Assembly: GCA_002633005.1 (NCBI GenBank)
Contig: NMRA01000819.1
Location: forward strand, 99,244-127,768
From: Phoronis australis
Lineage: Eukaryota; Phoronida; Phoronidae
Length of the DNA: 28,525 nucleotides
Reading direction: 5' to 3'
Shown: positions 1 through 9,602 of the stretch, one piece after another
Layout of the letters: every line of letters starts with the position of its first letter
Position numbering within the stretch: the stretch's first letter is position 1
The notes under the pieces: generated by a model
Seen by the model: only the letters and a program-made list of their open reading frames with translations
Databases searched by the model: none
What the model was told of the DNA's origin: nothing
Made by a program: the position numbers and the translations under genes

Positions 1-1037
1 TTAGTGCTTCCGATCACGTTGTGCAAGTTGGTTTGTCACGCCTTTCGTTTTACACGCAGAGCGCGGTCTCTCACAGTTAAACGAATTGTCAGTTATGAGC
101 AAGCCCAAAGCTCACGTCTCATTAGAGTAAGGAACTAGTTGAAACAAACTTTATGGTAGCAAGTTTTCTAGACCAGACTTAGTGGGAAATCATTACCGCA
201 TTCAAGTGTCTATCGATACAACAATGACCCGGTGTGTATTTAAACAGCGCCGGTGACGTCACGACACAAGATATTTCGAACGACATTTGTATCTCTAGGC
301 CTGAGCATCCCAGAGTAAAAATTAATGGGAATGTGTTTGTAGAGCTAAACAGCAACGTGTTTATCCCGGTCTCGTTTACCCTTAGTTCGGTTGCCTAGCT
401 ACTAGCTGGCTATTAACACTCAGTAGAACCTTTGCAACCTAGTGTCCATCACGAGAAGGCCACACAGAAGTTCATAAAGACCACCAATCGGTAGTTAATA
501 TAGCAACACTCCCATCAATCAATATGCAGTCGACTTCATACTCAATATACGAACGGACGATTACAGTAATAATCAGCACTGTTGACGTAACGCAGCAAAA
601 TTAAAGTCGTACCACCGGTGTGCAGCCTAATTCTAGTGGCAGTGATAGAAAACTCCTTCCACGAATGTACCAATTTCACAAGTACTGCAGCAAGGCACAC
701 AAAACCAGATTGCATATGAGGTCCAAACAAAAGGCAAATGTTGTTTAGTACAATGATTTTGGTTTACTGAACTGTGTGCGAAGACACAAACGTCATACCC
801 GTCATCGCTACCATTTTCATTATAACTGCAACCAAAAATATTTGCCTAGTGGTAATCAGTGTTCTCCGTTCGCCTATTTTCGGTGGAATGAGTTACTTAT
901 TTAGCACCGGCGACAGCGGCGATGGTATAGCTCTCCCAAAAATTATGCAAACCGACCCTTTCCGCTTTTTTTGAAGTTGTTAAAATTAGTAGGAACGTTA
1001 ATGCGACTCTCCGCAAAACATTCTGCGATTCTTACAG
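1..1037. other. upstream intron sequence, no exon seen
   Basis: The exon at 1038 opens in phase 1 with a good acceptor, so this stretch should be intronic. I looked for the preceding CAP exon (expected to encode a WYSEI-like segment ending in a phase-1 donor) and did not find it. A perfect CRE-type palindrome TGACGTCA is at 254-261. Small ORFs here look like chance. Confidence 0.6.
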
Positions 1038-1271
1038 GCCACTTTACTCAGATGGTGTGGAAAACCACCGAGAAAGTCGGTTTTGGCAAAGCAAAGACTA
1101 AGGACAACAAAGTTCTTGTCGTTGGAATGTACCTTCCCGCTGGCAACTACGTTGGGCGATTCGTGGAGAACGTACATCCGCCGCTGGCAGATGGCGCCAG
1201 CGCATCGGTTCCAAAGAAAGAAAAGGACAAAAAGGATAAGAAGGATAAAAAAGACAAACCTAAAAGTAAAG
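1038..1271 (+). CDS. GLIPR2: exon: end of first CAP domain plus Lys-rich linker
   Basis: The acceptor is ...cttacag before 1038 and the donor is gtattg at 1272; both ends are phase 1. It encodes the CAP1-type motif GHFTQMVW, then [10 protein letters not shown] and [10 protein letters not shown], followed by an acidic/basic run made of repeated KKD units. It aligns residue for residue with the last exon (8264-8418), about 31 of 49 positions identical, and has the same phase-1 upstream junction. If not spliced at 1271 the frame stays open to TAG at 1338-1340 or beyond to 1360, so a short alternative C-terminus is possible. The donor is only a moderate match, so this border is less certain than the acceptor. 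Confidence 0.85.
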
Positions 1272-4200
1272 GTATTGAAGTCAACCGTTGGAATTGTGTA
1301 CATGGCATAACTATTGTCAGATTTGCTGCATATTTCATTTCTTTTCACTCACGGCGTTAGAAAGTATATGCAACTTTCACTAGTCTGTTCAAGTTGACGC
1401 TGTGTGGCGAACAATTCTACCGTTCGTGGACACCGTACATTTCTCATACTCAGTAGATTTACTTTTTTACTTTCATGCATTGAATGAATGCCAGAAATGC
1501 ACAATTTGGCATGTATCCGTGATATTCCAACTTGTAGGTCGACGCGGAAGCCGCAGCAGCAGCAGCAGCAGCAGTAGCAGCGCTAGCTCTCGCGAGAGTT
1601 CACCTGAGTCCAAACGAAAGACTGACGGCGCATCAACCAACAAGACCGTCAAAACTACAACCACGGTCGAGAATGGGGTGAAGATTACTAAAACTGTAAC
1701 TACGGAAACCATTGTCGGTCCTGACGGTAGCAAAAAGACTGTCACCAGAGAACATGTTTCCAGGGAAGGTCCCGCGGGTTCGTTGGGTGACGTAAGTATT
1801 GGTCATGTGACATGCAGGAATGCTATGTATTGACTCTGCCAGCAGTTACCAGAAGTGCATATCAAAATTTTCAATATTCACGATTTGTCGTCTGCCTTTG
1901 AACACTGAACTGAATAGTTTACACTCGTGAAATGCTCTACAACAGCTGGGCACCTAATGCTGATATTTAAAGCTACCATTTTCCCCGTTAAACTGGCTAA
2001 AAGCAAAAATCAAACAATTCCTTTTGCTCTCATAAATTCGGTCTCGTGATAATACATACCATAACAGGATTCTATTTCCGTTTTTAACATGAACATCAAA
2101 ACCATCCACGACTCGGGAAAACGTTATCGAATTTATTGGGGTTCAGAGACCAACCCTCGGTGGCTACCATTTTTTCATTCTATATTTCAGATGGACAGTA
2201 AGTTCAAGGACATGAAAGTACACGGAGGTTCTGCTCCGGTAAGTACAAATACATACACATATATTTTTAAGTCCTATCTGAACTACAATTGTCCAACTAC
2301 CTCCGAACTGTACATCATATCATAAACCAGATTGACTCACAAATTGATAGTGCTTTTATAAAAAATAAAAATTCAACTTTTCTCTCTGACGAAAGGCAAT
2401 TAAATTTATCTCCTTATTTACTATATTTATCCTCACGCACCGTAATCATAATCCCTAAGAAACAATTTTCCAACATCACCGAACCAAAAATAGCGTTCTC
2501 TACTCGACAGCAATAATCATGCTTCGTAAGAAAGAAATGGTGCTAGAGAAACTATTATTGTTCTTTTTTATATGTTGGTGCCTCGACGTTTTCTTGTTTA
2601 AATAGGCGAATGGGGATTTTTTGAATATGGAATTATTTTTTACACATATTTGAAGGCACCACTACGAATAAAACGTATTGTGAATTGTATTTGGAGCATG
2701 TGTATTTGGTTGTCATCCATCCATAGAGCGGAAAAACAATCAAACCTCAGAAGATGAGTGAATTCATCGACGACGCCGTCAAAGCGCACAACAATTGTCG
2801 AGCGAAGCACGGTGTACCTTCTCTAAAACACAATAAGGTAAGAACTATAGATAATAAAAATGTCCACTTTTTTCTGAAAGAACACACCTTCCTGCTCGTT
2901 GGGTGGTTCTGTGGTGAGATGTTGAAGCATTGACCTTTTTACCTCTTTTGATTGGTTAATGAAGTTTTGGAAACGGAACTACACGAGACTTTACGAGTTT
3001 TCACGGAAATTTAAATTGTAACACTTTTTGGTCATTGGCATTTAATACCCAATGTTTTAGATTATTCTAGTGACACCGAATATTTCCGCGATTATTGCCT
3101 TCAAATAACCAAGGGCATGCGGATGTGTGGATTTTTTGTAACCGAATCAAATGTCATGATTCGTTTCAGAGTAAAAATATTCGGTATGGTTCGATCTTAA
3201 TCGTCTTATTTACTAAACTAGTGTTCAGTGTTAAGACTACCACGACCATGGATATTTGAGTCTTCAATCATTTCAACAATGTTAAAATACATCACACGGA
3301 AATTGAAGCGAGACAACTGTCGCTTTTGGCGGAATTCCAAAATGTACACTGCCAAACTGAGATAATACAAGACAGTGTAGCTCGCCAAAACACTACCCAT
3401 GGGTCCCATCGGGGCGGAAAACAATAGTGGAAAACAATAAATATCTGATTTTGCTTTGATTTCAAGCTCAAATCCATTTCCTGACAAACGCACAAGAAAA
3501 CAAAATAAGATTTGACATCAAAATACAAACTGTGTATGTCCATTGATGACAATTGCTGCTTGTTTTGAGACAGTGCGAAATCACAGCGCAGCTACCGGTG
3601 TTGCTGCAAGATTAAAATTCTATACCAATGTTGTCATAACATCTCTGTTGATTGCCATAGCCCGTGAAATATTTTTTCTCCAAAGGACATTTATGATAGA
3701 ACATGGCTGTGGTCTACATCAGTGATGTCATACTGCTCCACCGTTCAGGCAAATACACGTCGTAGTCAATGAGTCGTTGAGGCAATTGTGCGACGAACAT
3801 ATAACTTGTAACCTCTCTCAATGTCTTAAAATAAAATGCATCTTGTTTACAATTTTGACCAAGCACCAATCACGCTTTCCAGGGCCTCCCAAGACCCCGT
3901 GCCCCCAACGGCATATGCACGTTGACGGAAACCCAAGGTCATGAGTCGTATTTCAATTCTCATTGGCAATTAGTGTTGGTTTATTGTTTGCAGGACTTGT
4001 CAAAGACCGCCCAAGAGTGGGCGGACCACCTTGCAACGAGTGGCAAACTAGAACACAGCTCAAACAAATACAAGGGAGATAAGTTGGGAGAAAATGTGGC
4101 GAGCAAATGGTCGAGTGCCGGAGCCGACTATACAGGTAAATAGTGCGCCAAAAGAAAACCCGCATCAATTCACACATGTATGTTTTGGCACCATTAGACT

Positions 4201-7200
4201 TACACCCTAATATTATGACTCATAGAAGTCAGTGATACCTTTTGGCAGCTATAGCAGTGGAGATCAAATTGTCTTGAGTTGACGTCCGACTGCTCATTTA
4301 GAACACCTACGGTATTTTGGTTGCATCAAATTTCCCGAATATACCCGAGGTTTTCCGGATGCAATCATCCTCAAACCACTGCCACTCAGCTTGCTCTCCT
4401 TGCAGTTTTTGCAAGATGCGGTTTTCAAAAAACTTTTGACGAAAAATGTGGAATGTGTGACCTTCAAATTAGCTTAGGAACACACCTGGGTTATAACATA
4501 AACATCCCGTTCTGTACACGTTTCCCGCAATCCAAAATTAAAGAAACTTTTCGACAAAAAAGACCACCTCCAAACTGGAGGTGGTCTTTTTCCGTTTTCG
4601 GCTGAAAACGATCTCGAGGGTAATTCTCGTTTTTTAATCAACCAATGGTATTCAATTGATAGCTAAGTTTTTAGGTTAACTTTTGACCTCTTTTCACAAA
4701 TCAAGACATCACTTACGGCAGTTTCAAGTCAAGCATGGAAAATGTTGACATTTCTGCATATATCGACGACTCTTTCATTCAGTGACATTTCTGCATATAT
4801 CGACGACTCTTTCATTCAGTGACTTTTTCCATAATGGTTAGGAACTGGTACTGCATTTTGCTTCATTTAGGCTATGCAACTACCACAGGTACGATCGGAA
4901 TTTGCAAAGTTTGTCAAAATTAAGGGTTTATGACCATGAACGCGCTATAATCTCCCATGATGCTATTGTGAACTGGGCTCATGGTAACATGTTGATTATA
5001 TCTGGGCTGTTAATCGAACTGTTTTAGTGAAATAGGGAAATACGTGCATCGAACGTTTGTTCCGTCAGTAACGTTTGCTTCTCAGGAAGGTCAATTACTG
5101 CGTTGTGTTTTGGTCCCAAAAGTTATTTTGGGACAATCGCAATACGCATTCCATTAATGCAATTAAGATATAAAAATTCTCTTCTATGGGAATTAAGTTT
5201 TTACATTTGTAAAACGTATATTTTGAAACTTTAGGACAAGAAGTCGTTGATCAATGGTACAGTGAAATTGAAAAGCACGACTTCAAGTCAGAGCCGAAGA
5301 CGTTGGGCTCAGGTAAGTTCAACGCCCGGACTCAATTTCTTCTTCTGAACACGATAAAATATGGTGTAGAATTTCTAACATTTTGTCGTTAGCACACTCC
5401 GTTATGACAGTGCCAATCTCCAGGCACGGCGGTACACTAGGTATCCCTCATACGAGCTCTGTTTGGATTAAATACATTTTGACGGTATACCTATACATGC
5501 ATTGGGCGTATATGTAAATGCAGGCACGTATGCGAGGATGCGTAGATCCGTCGCTTTCTTGCAGTGAATTTGATGTCTCAACTAAAGCCCTTATGTAAAA
5601 TCTCAATCGCAAAATACCAAGATCCGGGACAACTACGCATCCTTAAGACTTAATTCGATTGACCAATGACCGTTTGTTGACTGGCACACATGGCAGTAAC
5701 CAGGGCGCGATAGTAAAGCAAACAGTCCCCACACTCTTGCACCCAACTGTCGCAGTGACTGGCTAAGGGCATGGCATAAGTGTAACTTTGCAAGTTTTGA
5801 GGAGCCGTTTAGCTTTTGTTAATGTCAATTACATGTACTTACTGTCAAATACGACAACTTTGAGGTTTTGAGTCATAGAACGATTGGTCAACTTAGATTG
5901 CTTTGAGTGGCGCTCCCTCGTTCATAAACTTTGAAATGAATCGCCCAAACAAAGAAACGCCATTCTCACACACGTCCATACATTACGGCATTTGATCACG
6001 CATGGTATCGATATGTACAAGGAAGCAATAGAAACTGTACATTTGAGCAATTCTTCCGCATTCAGTGCGTCAGCCACAACGGTTTGGGTTTGCGGAGTCC
6101 ATGCATTAGCTGTTATAGCAAGGGAAATTTTACTCGTGAAAATATCCTTGATTTCGTATTTAGGTCGTAACATGGAAGCATGTCCTAGACTGGTGAGAAA
6201 CTGTAATACACAAGGACCTGTCCCGATGGTAATTCCACCAGAGGGCGAACATAGCACCACCCACCTAAGCTCTGTGTAATCTGGCCGATGCCTGAAGATT
6301 GGTTCATACACCGCTACATTTTCCTTATCTCCCAATTACCAGGGGTGCGCTCCATAGACACAAGAACGTCGCCGAAAACGCAGAGCCACACAAAATTTCG
6401 CGATATATCGCCATCTATTACTAGCAAACCACACGACCACACTAACTAAAGGGGAGGAGGGGAGTCAATAATTGGTTTGACTTCAAAACCAGCCGGGTGG
6501 ATAACAAAATCAAATGACGGGTGTTCTAATGACCGGTACCTCAAAACCAGAAAGCGGGACCCCAAAACCTGGTTGGCCCACCCTAAACCGGTTGGCCATT
6601 GGTCAAACGCATTGACTGAACAAATCGTAGATTTTAAGCATAACAAACAAATAGGTACGAAAAATAAACACTAGATTTCACTTGAATCCTTTGAAACATT
6701 TAGAGCGAGTCTCTGAGGAAGTCTGGCCGTCGTGTTTGATCTTCAGCTTACTGGTTATAGGACCGGCCATTGTGTTTGGGATCCAACCTACTAGTTTTTT
6801 GGGTGAGGCCATCTCGTTTTTAAGTCCAGACAACACGTTTGACCACTGCATGGCCATTTGGTTTAGCAGTCCAGCCGACTGGGTAAGTGGTTTTGAAGTC
6901 CAACCAATAGTCCTTTTTCGAGTTTATAACAGTAACGCGACATTATGCGAGACTTAACTGTGACGTCACCGGAAGTGGGCAAAAGCTTGTCGTTTGGCCA
7001 TTTGCCCGATACGGTAGCAGAGTGTATTCTGTTGTTTGCTTCGAGTTTTTAATCTTTTAGTGTGAAAAATGCCAAACAAGCATTGCTCATATGGCAAATG
7101 AAATTCAGATTCGCACTACAATACATTCCATCGCGTTCTGTACTAATTACGTCCTGTGTATTATAAACGGGTGGTAGGCGAAATCCGTTCACTGATTAAG

Positions 7201-8418
7201 TTTTCGGTTTTCACCTCGTCAAAAAAACATTCTACAACTAAAATTATCTCCTAAATAGGCGCTTACTTTCTTCAGTGATCCTTTTGTGCTTCTAAACATA
7301 TCTTCGATGAAGCATAGCTACGGGAATTTAGGTGAGTTTGGCGAAGAATTCCAACTCCACTTTTTGGTTACTGTTAACTTTGACCGCGCGCGTGATAACC
7401 ACAGATTATTTCAACTGAGTCAGGTGAGTATGATGCAAAGGCTATAGGGCGAGACTGAGGGAAGAGCGTTACCTGGCGCGGGACACTTGCACGATAACAT
7501 GGGAAAATATCAAGTGAAATTTGTCCCTTGAACTTTTTGTTCGTCAACAGGCGTAATTTCACGTAACTTCTTCCCGGTGAGAGAAACTCGAGCGAACCGC
7601 GAGGTTTTCATGGATATGTTCATACAAGTTTGTAGACTAAATTGTATCCAGAGTCAGGGTATTCCATGTGCACAAATGCATGTATCAATTGATTTTATTT
7701 TCTGTATTTTGAAATGAGCAACTTTTTATGGGGATGATATACTATCGCTCCTGTATGCCTGCGGCATTCAGGCCTAGACCGGGTCGAGTTCCAATTTCAG
7801 TCCTTTCATGGCTTCACACAACATATCAAGTTCACATTTTCTTCGTCCATTCACAGGTTTTTCACGATCCGTCTACCATCCCTTAAATCGAGTAAACGTT
7901 TTAAGCGTAAAATTCGCCATAAGAACTTCCAGTAAGATTTTGCGTGTGTAGCAAAGACTCGGGGCAAAACGAGAACAATATGGCAGGGTTTCCTCTCTTT
8001 CCAGTGACGTCACATTGACTAACTGGAAACTCGCACGTGAGCTATTGTTGTTTCCAAACCCCTGTACCTTCCTTTCGCGATCTCATTATGCAGGACGTGA
8101 CGCGTTGTGCAATAGCTGACCAAAGGAGACACTGTCTACGTTGGTATTGGTCACATCCCTAAGAGGAAATAATTGTCTATGGTCGTACAGTGATATTCAA
8201 TTTTCTCATATATATAGACGGGATAGTTTACGAATGTTCCTATTCATATCCATTCTGTTTCAGGTCACTTTACACAAGTAGTCTGGAAGAACACCAAAGA
8301 AGTAGGTCTAGGCAAAGCTCTGACTCCTGAAGGTCGCGCAATCGTCGTCGCCAACTATCATCCCGCTGGCAACTTTGTAGGTCGCTTCGTGGAAAATGTT
8401 ATGCCGTTGAAAAAATAG
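1038..8418 (+). CDS. GLIPR2: GLIPR2/GAPR-1-like protein with two CAP domains (3' part of gene)
   Basis: Coding exons join 1038-1271, 1538-1791, 2191-2238, 2727-2837, 3994-4135, 5235-5312 and 8264-8418; phases agree across every GT-AG junction and give about 340 visible residues ending at TAG 8416-8418. Residues 1-49 are the C-terminal part of a first CAP domain (GHFTQ, then PAGN and GRFVENV). Residues about 50-188 are a low-complexity linker. Residues 189-340 form a complete second CAP domain of about 152 aa, close to the 154 aa of human GLIPR2. The CAP tetrad known from GAPR-1 (His54, Glu65, Glu86, His103) has counterparts at His237 (LEHSS), Glu249 (GENVA), Glu274 (WYSEI) and His291 (GHFTQ). 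HNNCR and GEN match other CAP signatures. GAPR-1 proteins are cytosolic-face Golgi/lipid-raft proteins; that role here is inferred. The N-terminus, first-domain exons and promoter are outside the window, so myristoylation or a signal peptide cannot be judged. The symbol marks the family; orthology is not proven. Confidence 0.9.
1538..1791 (+). CDS. GLIPR2: exon: Ser-rich and Thr-rich linker between the CAP domains
   Basis: The acceptor is cttgtag before 1538 (phase 1) and the donor is a strong gtaagt at 1792 (phase 0). The 84-codon product starts with GRRGSR, has a run of nine serines encoded largely by AGC codons, a charged [11 protein letters not shown] segment, then a Thr/Val/Lys-rich stretch with repeated TTT and TVT blocks, ENGVK and PDGSKK. 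No folded domain is recognisable. The AGC run at 1555-1580 is a trinucleotide microsatellite inside coding DNA. The segment is likely disordered and phosphorylatable; that is inference. Confidence 0.75.
2191..2238 (+). CDS. GLIPR2: small 16-codon linker exon
   Basis: A pyrimidine-rich tract and tatatttcag precede 2191; the donor gtaagt starts at 2239. The exon is 48 bp with phase 0 at both ends, so it can be skipped without changing the frame. It encodes [16 protein letters not shown]. It begins with ATG, so it could in principle hold an internal start, but no separate promoter is visible. Confidence 0.65.
2727..2837 (+). CDS. GLIPR2: exon: start of second CAP domain
   Basis: The acceptor is ccatag before 2727 and the donor gtaaga is at 2838; phase 0 at both ends, 37 codons. 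After SGKTIKPQK comes [20 protein letters not shown], which lines up with the N-terminus of single-domain GLIPR2, including its start methionine (ATG 2754-2756) and the AHN..R..HGVP helix. A second possible acceptor (cctcag, ending 2750) lies just before AAG ATG and also keeps the frame. Confidence 0.88.
2838..3993 (+). other. intron between first two exons of CAP domain 2
   Basis: GT-AG intron of 1156 bp. No coding or repeat element is recognised in it. The adjacent smaller introns 1272-1537, 1792-2190 and 2239-2726 also hold nothing I can assign. Confidence 0.8.
3994..4135 (+). CDS. GLIPR2: exon: CAP domain core with conserved His and GEN motif
   Basis: The acceptor is ttgtttgcag before 3994 and the donor gtaaat is at 4136; enters in phase 0 and leaves in phase 1 (142 bp). 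It encodes [19 protein letters not shown], the conserved His in EHSS, and LGENVA. These correspond to His54 and Glu65 of GAPR-1. The first CAP domain's equivalent exon is not in the window. Confidence 0.9.
4557..4591. repeat. short perfect hairpin in intron
   Basis: Two perfectly complementary 16-bp arms (4557-4572 and 4576-4591) around the loop AAC; the core is GACCACCTCCA / TGGAGGTGGTC with A-rich and T-rich ends. It looks like a bacterial intrinsic terminator, but in this intron it is more likely a palindromic repeat or a structured intronic RNA. The word TTTTCG occurs just outside both arms. Confidence 0.75.
4746..4819. repeat. 37-bp perfect tandem duplication
   Basis: Two identical 37-bp units starting TGACATTTCTGCATATATCG at 4746 and 4783, with the first bases of a third unit at 4820. 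The perfect identity suggests a recent slippage or duplication. Confidence 0.9.
5235..5312 (+). CDS. GLIPR2: exon: CAP domain WYSEI segment
   Basis: The acceptor is actttag before 5235 and the donor gtaagt is at 5313; phase 1 at both ends, 78 bp. It encodes [17 protein letters not shown] and the end of the loop before GHFTQ. The Glu in WYSEI matches Glu86 of GAPR-1. Confidence 0.9.
6471..6908. mobile_element. MITE/foldback-like inverted-repeat element
   Basis: The outer 21 bp at 6471-6491 and the reverse complement of 6888-6908 agree at 20 of 21 positions (shared core GACTTCAAAACCA). Inside, 6582-6620 and the reverse complement of roughly 6825-6865 share CTAAACC, TGGCCAT and TGGTCAAACG in the same order, so the arms are long but interrupted by indels. 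There is no transposase ORF. I see no clear target-site duplication, so the true ends are uncertain. Confidence 0.5.
6961..6976. promoter_or_regulatory. CRE palindrome abutting an ETS-type site
   Basis: TGACGTCA at 6961-6968 is followed at once by CCGGAAGT. CRE (bZIP) and ETS core sites commonly occur side by side in animal promoters. This one is within the large intron of the CAP gene, where it could be an intronic regulatory site or part of a repeat. No transcript start is visible; function is inference from motif only. Confidence 0.3.
8264..8418 (+). CDS. GLIPR2: last coding exon: end of second CAP domain and stop
   Basis: The acceptor is ctgtttcag before 8264 (phase 1); TAG is at 8416-8418. 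It encodes [21 protein letters not shown] and [12 protein letters not shown]. The C-terminal KK resembles the PKK end of human GLIPR2. The cysteine found in the CAP2 signature of secreted CAP proteins is replaced by Asn, as expected for the cytosolic GAPR-1 branch, which has few disulfides. Confidence 0.92.
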
Positions 8419-9044
8419 TTTAATTGTTTATGAAACAATGAGACAATCTATTCCTTTTGAAATCTATATTCATCATGTCCTGTGAAATTGTGAAGGGTCA
8501 TCGAGGTCTTATTGTATACACGGATAAAGGCAGTGTAAATTTGGACACGGTTACGGAACTCACTGAACCTCAGAAAGAATGATTTGTTATTTTGGTATTT
8601 GAACACCTTGGTACAAATGAACTGTGTGAGGTAAGATCATGTAGCGCTTATCTAGCCGTAGACTATAGGCAAAACTTGACAAATGAGACATTCCATAGTT
8701 ATGTGCATCATTCTAGAATAGAAGGAAACGTTGTATTGCTGTGGGATATTGATCACAGCATAAATGTCAGTAGGTGGCGAAATGGCTCCATATCTCATGA
8801 GTCTCTGGTCTAGGATACCAATGGATCAATTGTCTTGTACCGGGTATGTGATCACCTGCTGAAACGAAAACTGTAGTTTACATGTCAATTGCATACTAAC
8901 GGAATATTCTCTCGGCCACGTCTGTGCAGTCTATTTAATTTTAAAACTCCTGAGTTGAGATGGCAAGGTGACGTTTCAGGAATGATGTTTTACATGTATA
9001 CTGCGGTTGCTCTCGATTCACTCCATCGGTTTAGACAGGTCAAC

Positions 9045-9124
9045 CATCTGAGCTCGCTGGTTCCCTGGGTGTAGAACTTACACGCAGATAACAGGCAGTA
9101 GCACGCGCTCTACCACTGGTTGAT
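9045..9124 (-). repeat. tRNA-derived SINE head or tRNA pseudogene
   Basis: Reading the minus strand from 9124, an A-box-like AGTGGTAGAGCGCGTGC (as in tRNA D arms) is followed, with its start about 45 nt later, by AGTTCTACACC, which matches 9 of 11 positions of the B-box GGTTCGANNCC once N is allowed. That spacing is normal for an internal Pol III promoter. The acceptor stem is not intact, so it is not a working tRNA gene. A 16-bp stretch (9052-9067) recurs inverted at 9587-9602. Confidence 0.5.
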
Positions 9125-9254
9125 GTAACCTTGGCAGTCATTGGTTAGCTTTACAACAAAGTGAGAAAATGGCTATGAACGATTTTTAGTCTTATTATGC
9201 AAATGGCGTAGCAGTGATATTTAGTGGCCGCGTGCTTGAAGTGCATACATATGC

Positions 9255-9260
9255 AATAAA
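9255..9260 (+). promoter_or_regulatory. candidate poly(A) signal for the CAP gene
   Basis: This is the first AATAAA I see after the stop codon, about 840 bp downstream of it. Other copies are at 10236-10241 and 10738-10743; the last is followed by a T/G-rich stretch (TGTTCTTGTGCTTTTG), which is a better downstream element. Which one is used cannot be told here. Confidence 0.3.
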
Positions 9261-9559
9261 CACACATCTGGCCGATTTAACTGGTATGCTATTCATAATG
9301 TATGAATACACGACAGCAACTTGAACGTAAACAAAAGTCAGCGACAGTAGGAAGATGCACTCCGATAAGGCGCAAACACAATATTTTGGGATTCACATTT
9401 TTTCAAAACATGAATTTTAAGCACCGATTTGTCTGTACAACAGACCACAGATCATGAGTCATGCCAATTTGTTTGCGTAAAGCCCCATCTGTTGAGAATT
9501 CGACCAGCCTTATCAGAAACGACGATGCAAAAAAATTGCCGAGGAAAATTAAATGTTAC

Positions 9560-9602
9560 CTGCGTGCAGAACAATCTAGCGGCACGCAGGGAACCAGCGA
9601 GC
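9560..9602 (+). repeat. second fragment of the same SINE-like repeat
   Basis: CAGGGAACCAGCGAGC at 9587-9602 is the exact reverse complement of 9052-9067, and the preceding CTGCGTG block also matches the first copy after an indel. It lies in opposite orientation about 520 bp away and lacks the A-box half. Confidence 0.45.

Larger units (their letters stand above)
4136..5234 (+). other. intron with hairpin and 37-bp duplication
   Basis: GT-AG intron of 1099 bp. It contains a 16-bp-arm hairpin (4557-4591) and a 37-bp perfect tandem duplication (4746-4819), listed separately; otherwise unremarkable. Confidence 0.8.
5313..8263 (+). other. large last intron
   Basis: GT-AG intron of 2951 bp between the WYSEI exon and the last exon. 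It contains the inverted-repeat element at about 6471-6908 and two perfect TGACGTCA palindromes (6961-6968 and 8005-8012). The 137-codon minus-strand ORF at 5922-6335 shows no recognisable domain and is probably chance. Confidence 0.8.

Noticed and set aside
1-1037. Missing upstream CAP exon
   Set aside because: Searched for a WYSEI-like segment with phase-1 borders and none was found; it probably lies outside the window.
998-1348. 116-codon minus-strand ORF opposite the first visible exon
   Set aside because: It is the antisense shadow of the Lys-rich exon; the plus strand encodes a clear CAP segment with matching splice phases.
1272-1360. Read-through of exon 1038-1271 to a stop
   Set aside because: Possible as an alternative end, but the following exon joins in frame with good sites and the read-through tail has no conserved feature.
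4557-4591. Rho-independent terminator
   Set aside because: The shape fits, but the site is within an intron of an animal gene, where bacterial termination does not apply.
5922-6335. 137-codon ORF on the minus strand
   Set aside because: Inside the CAP gene's last intron, overlapped by a plus-strand ORF, no recognisable domain or splice support.
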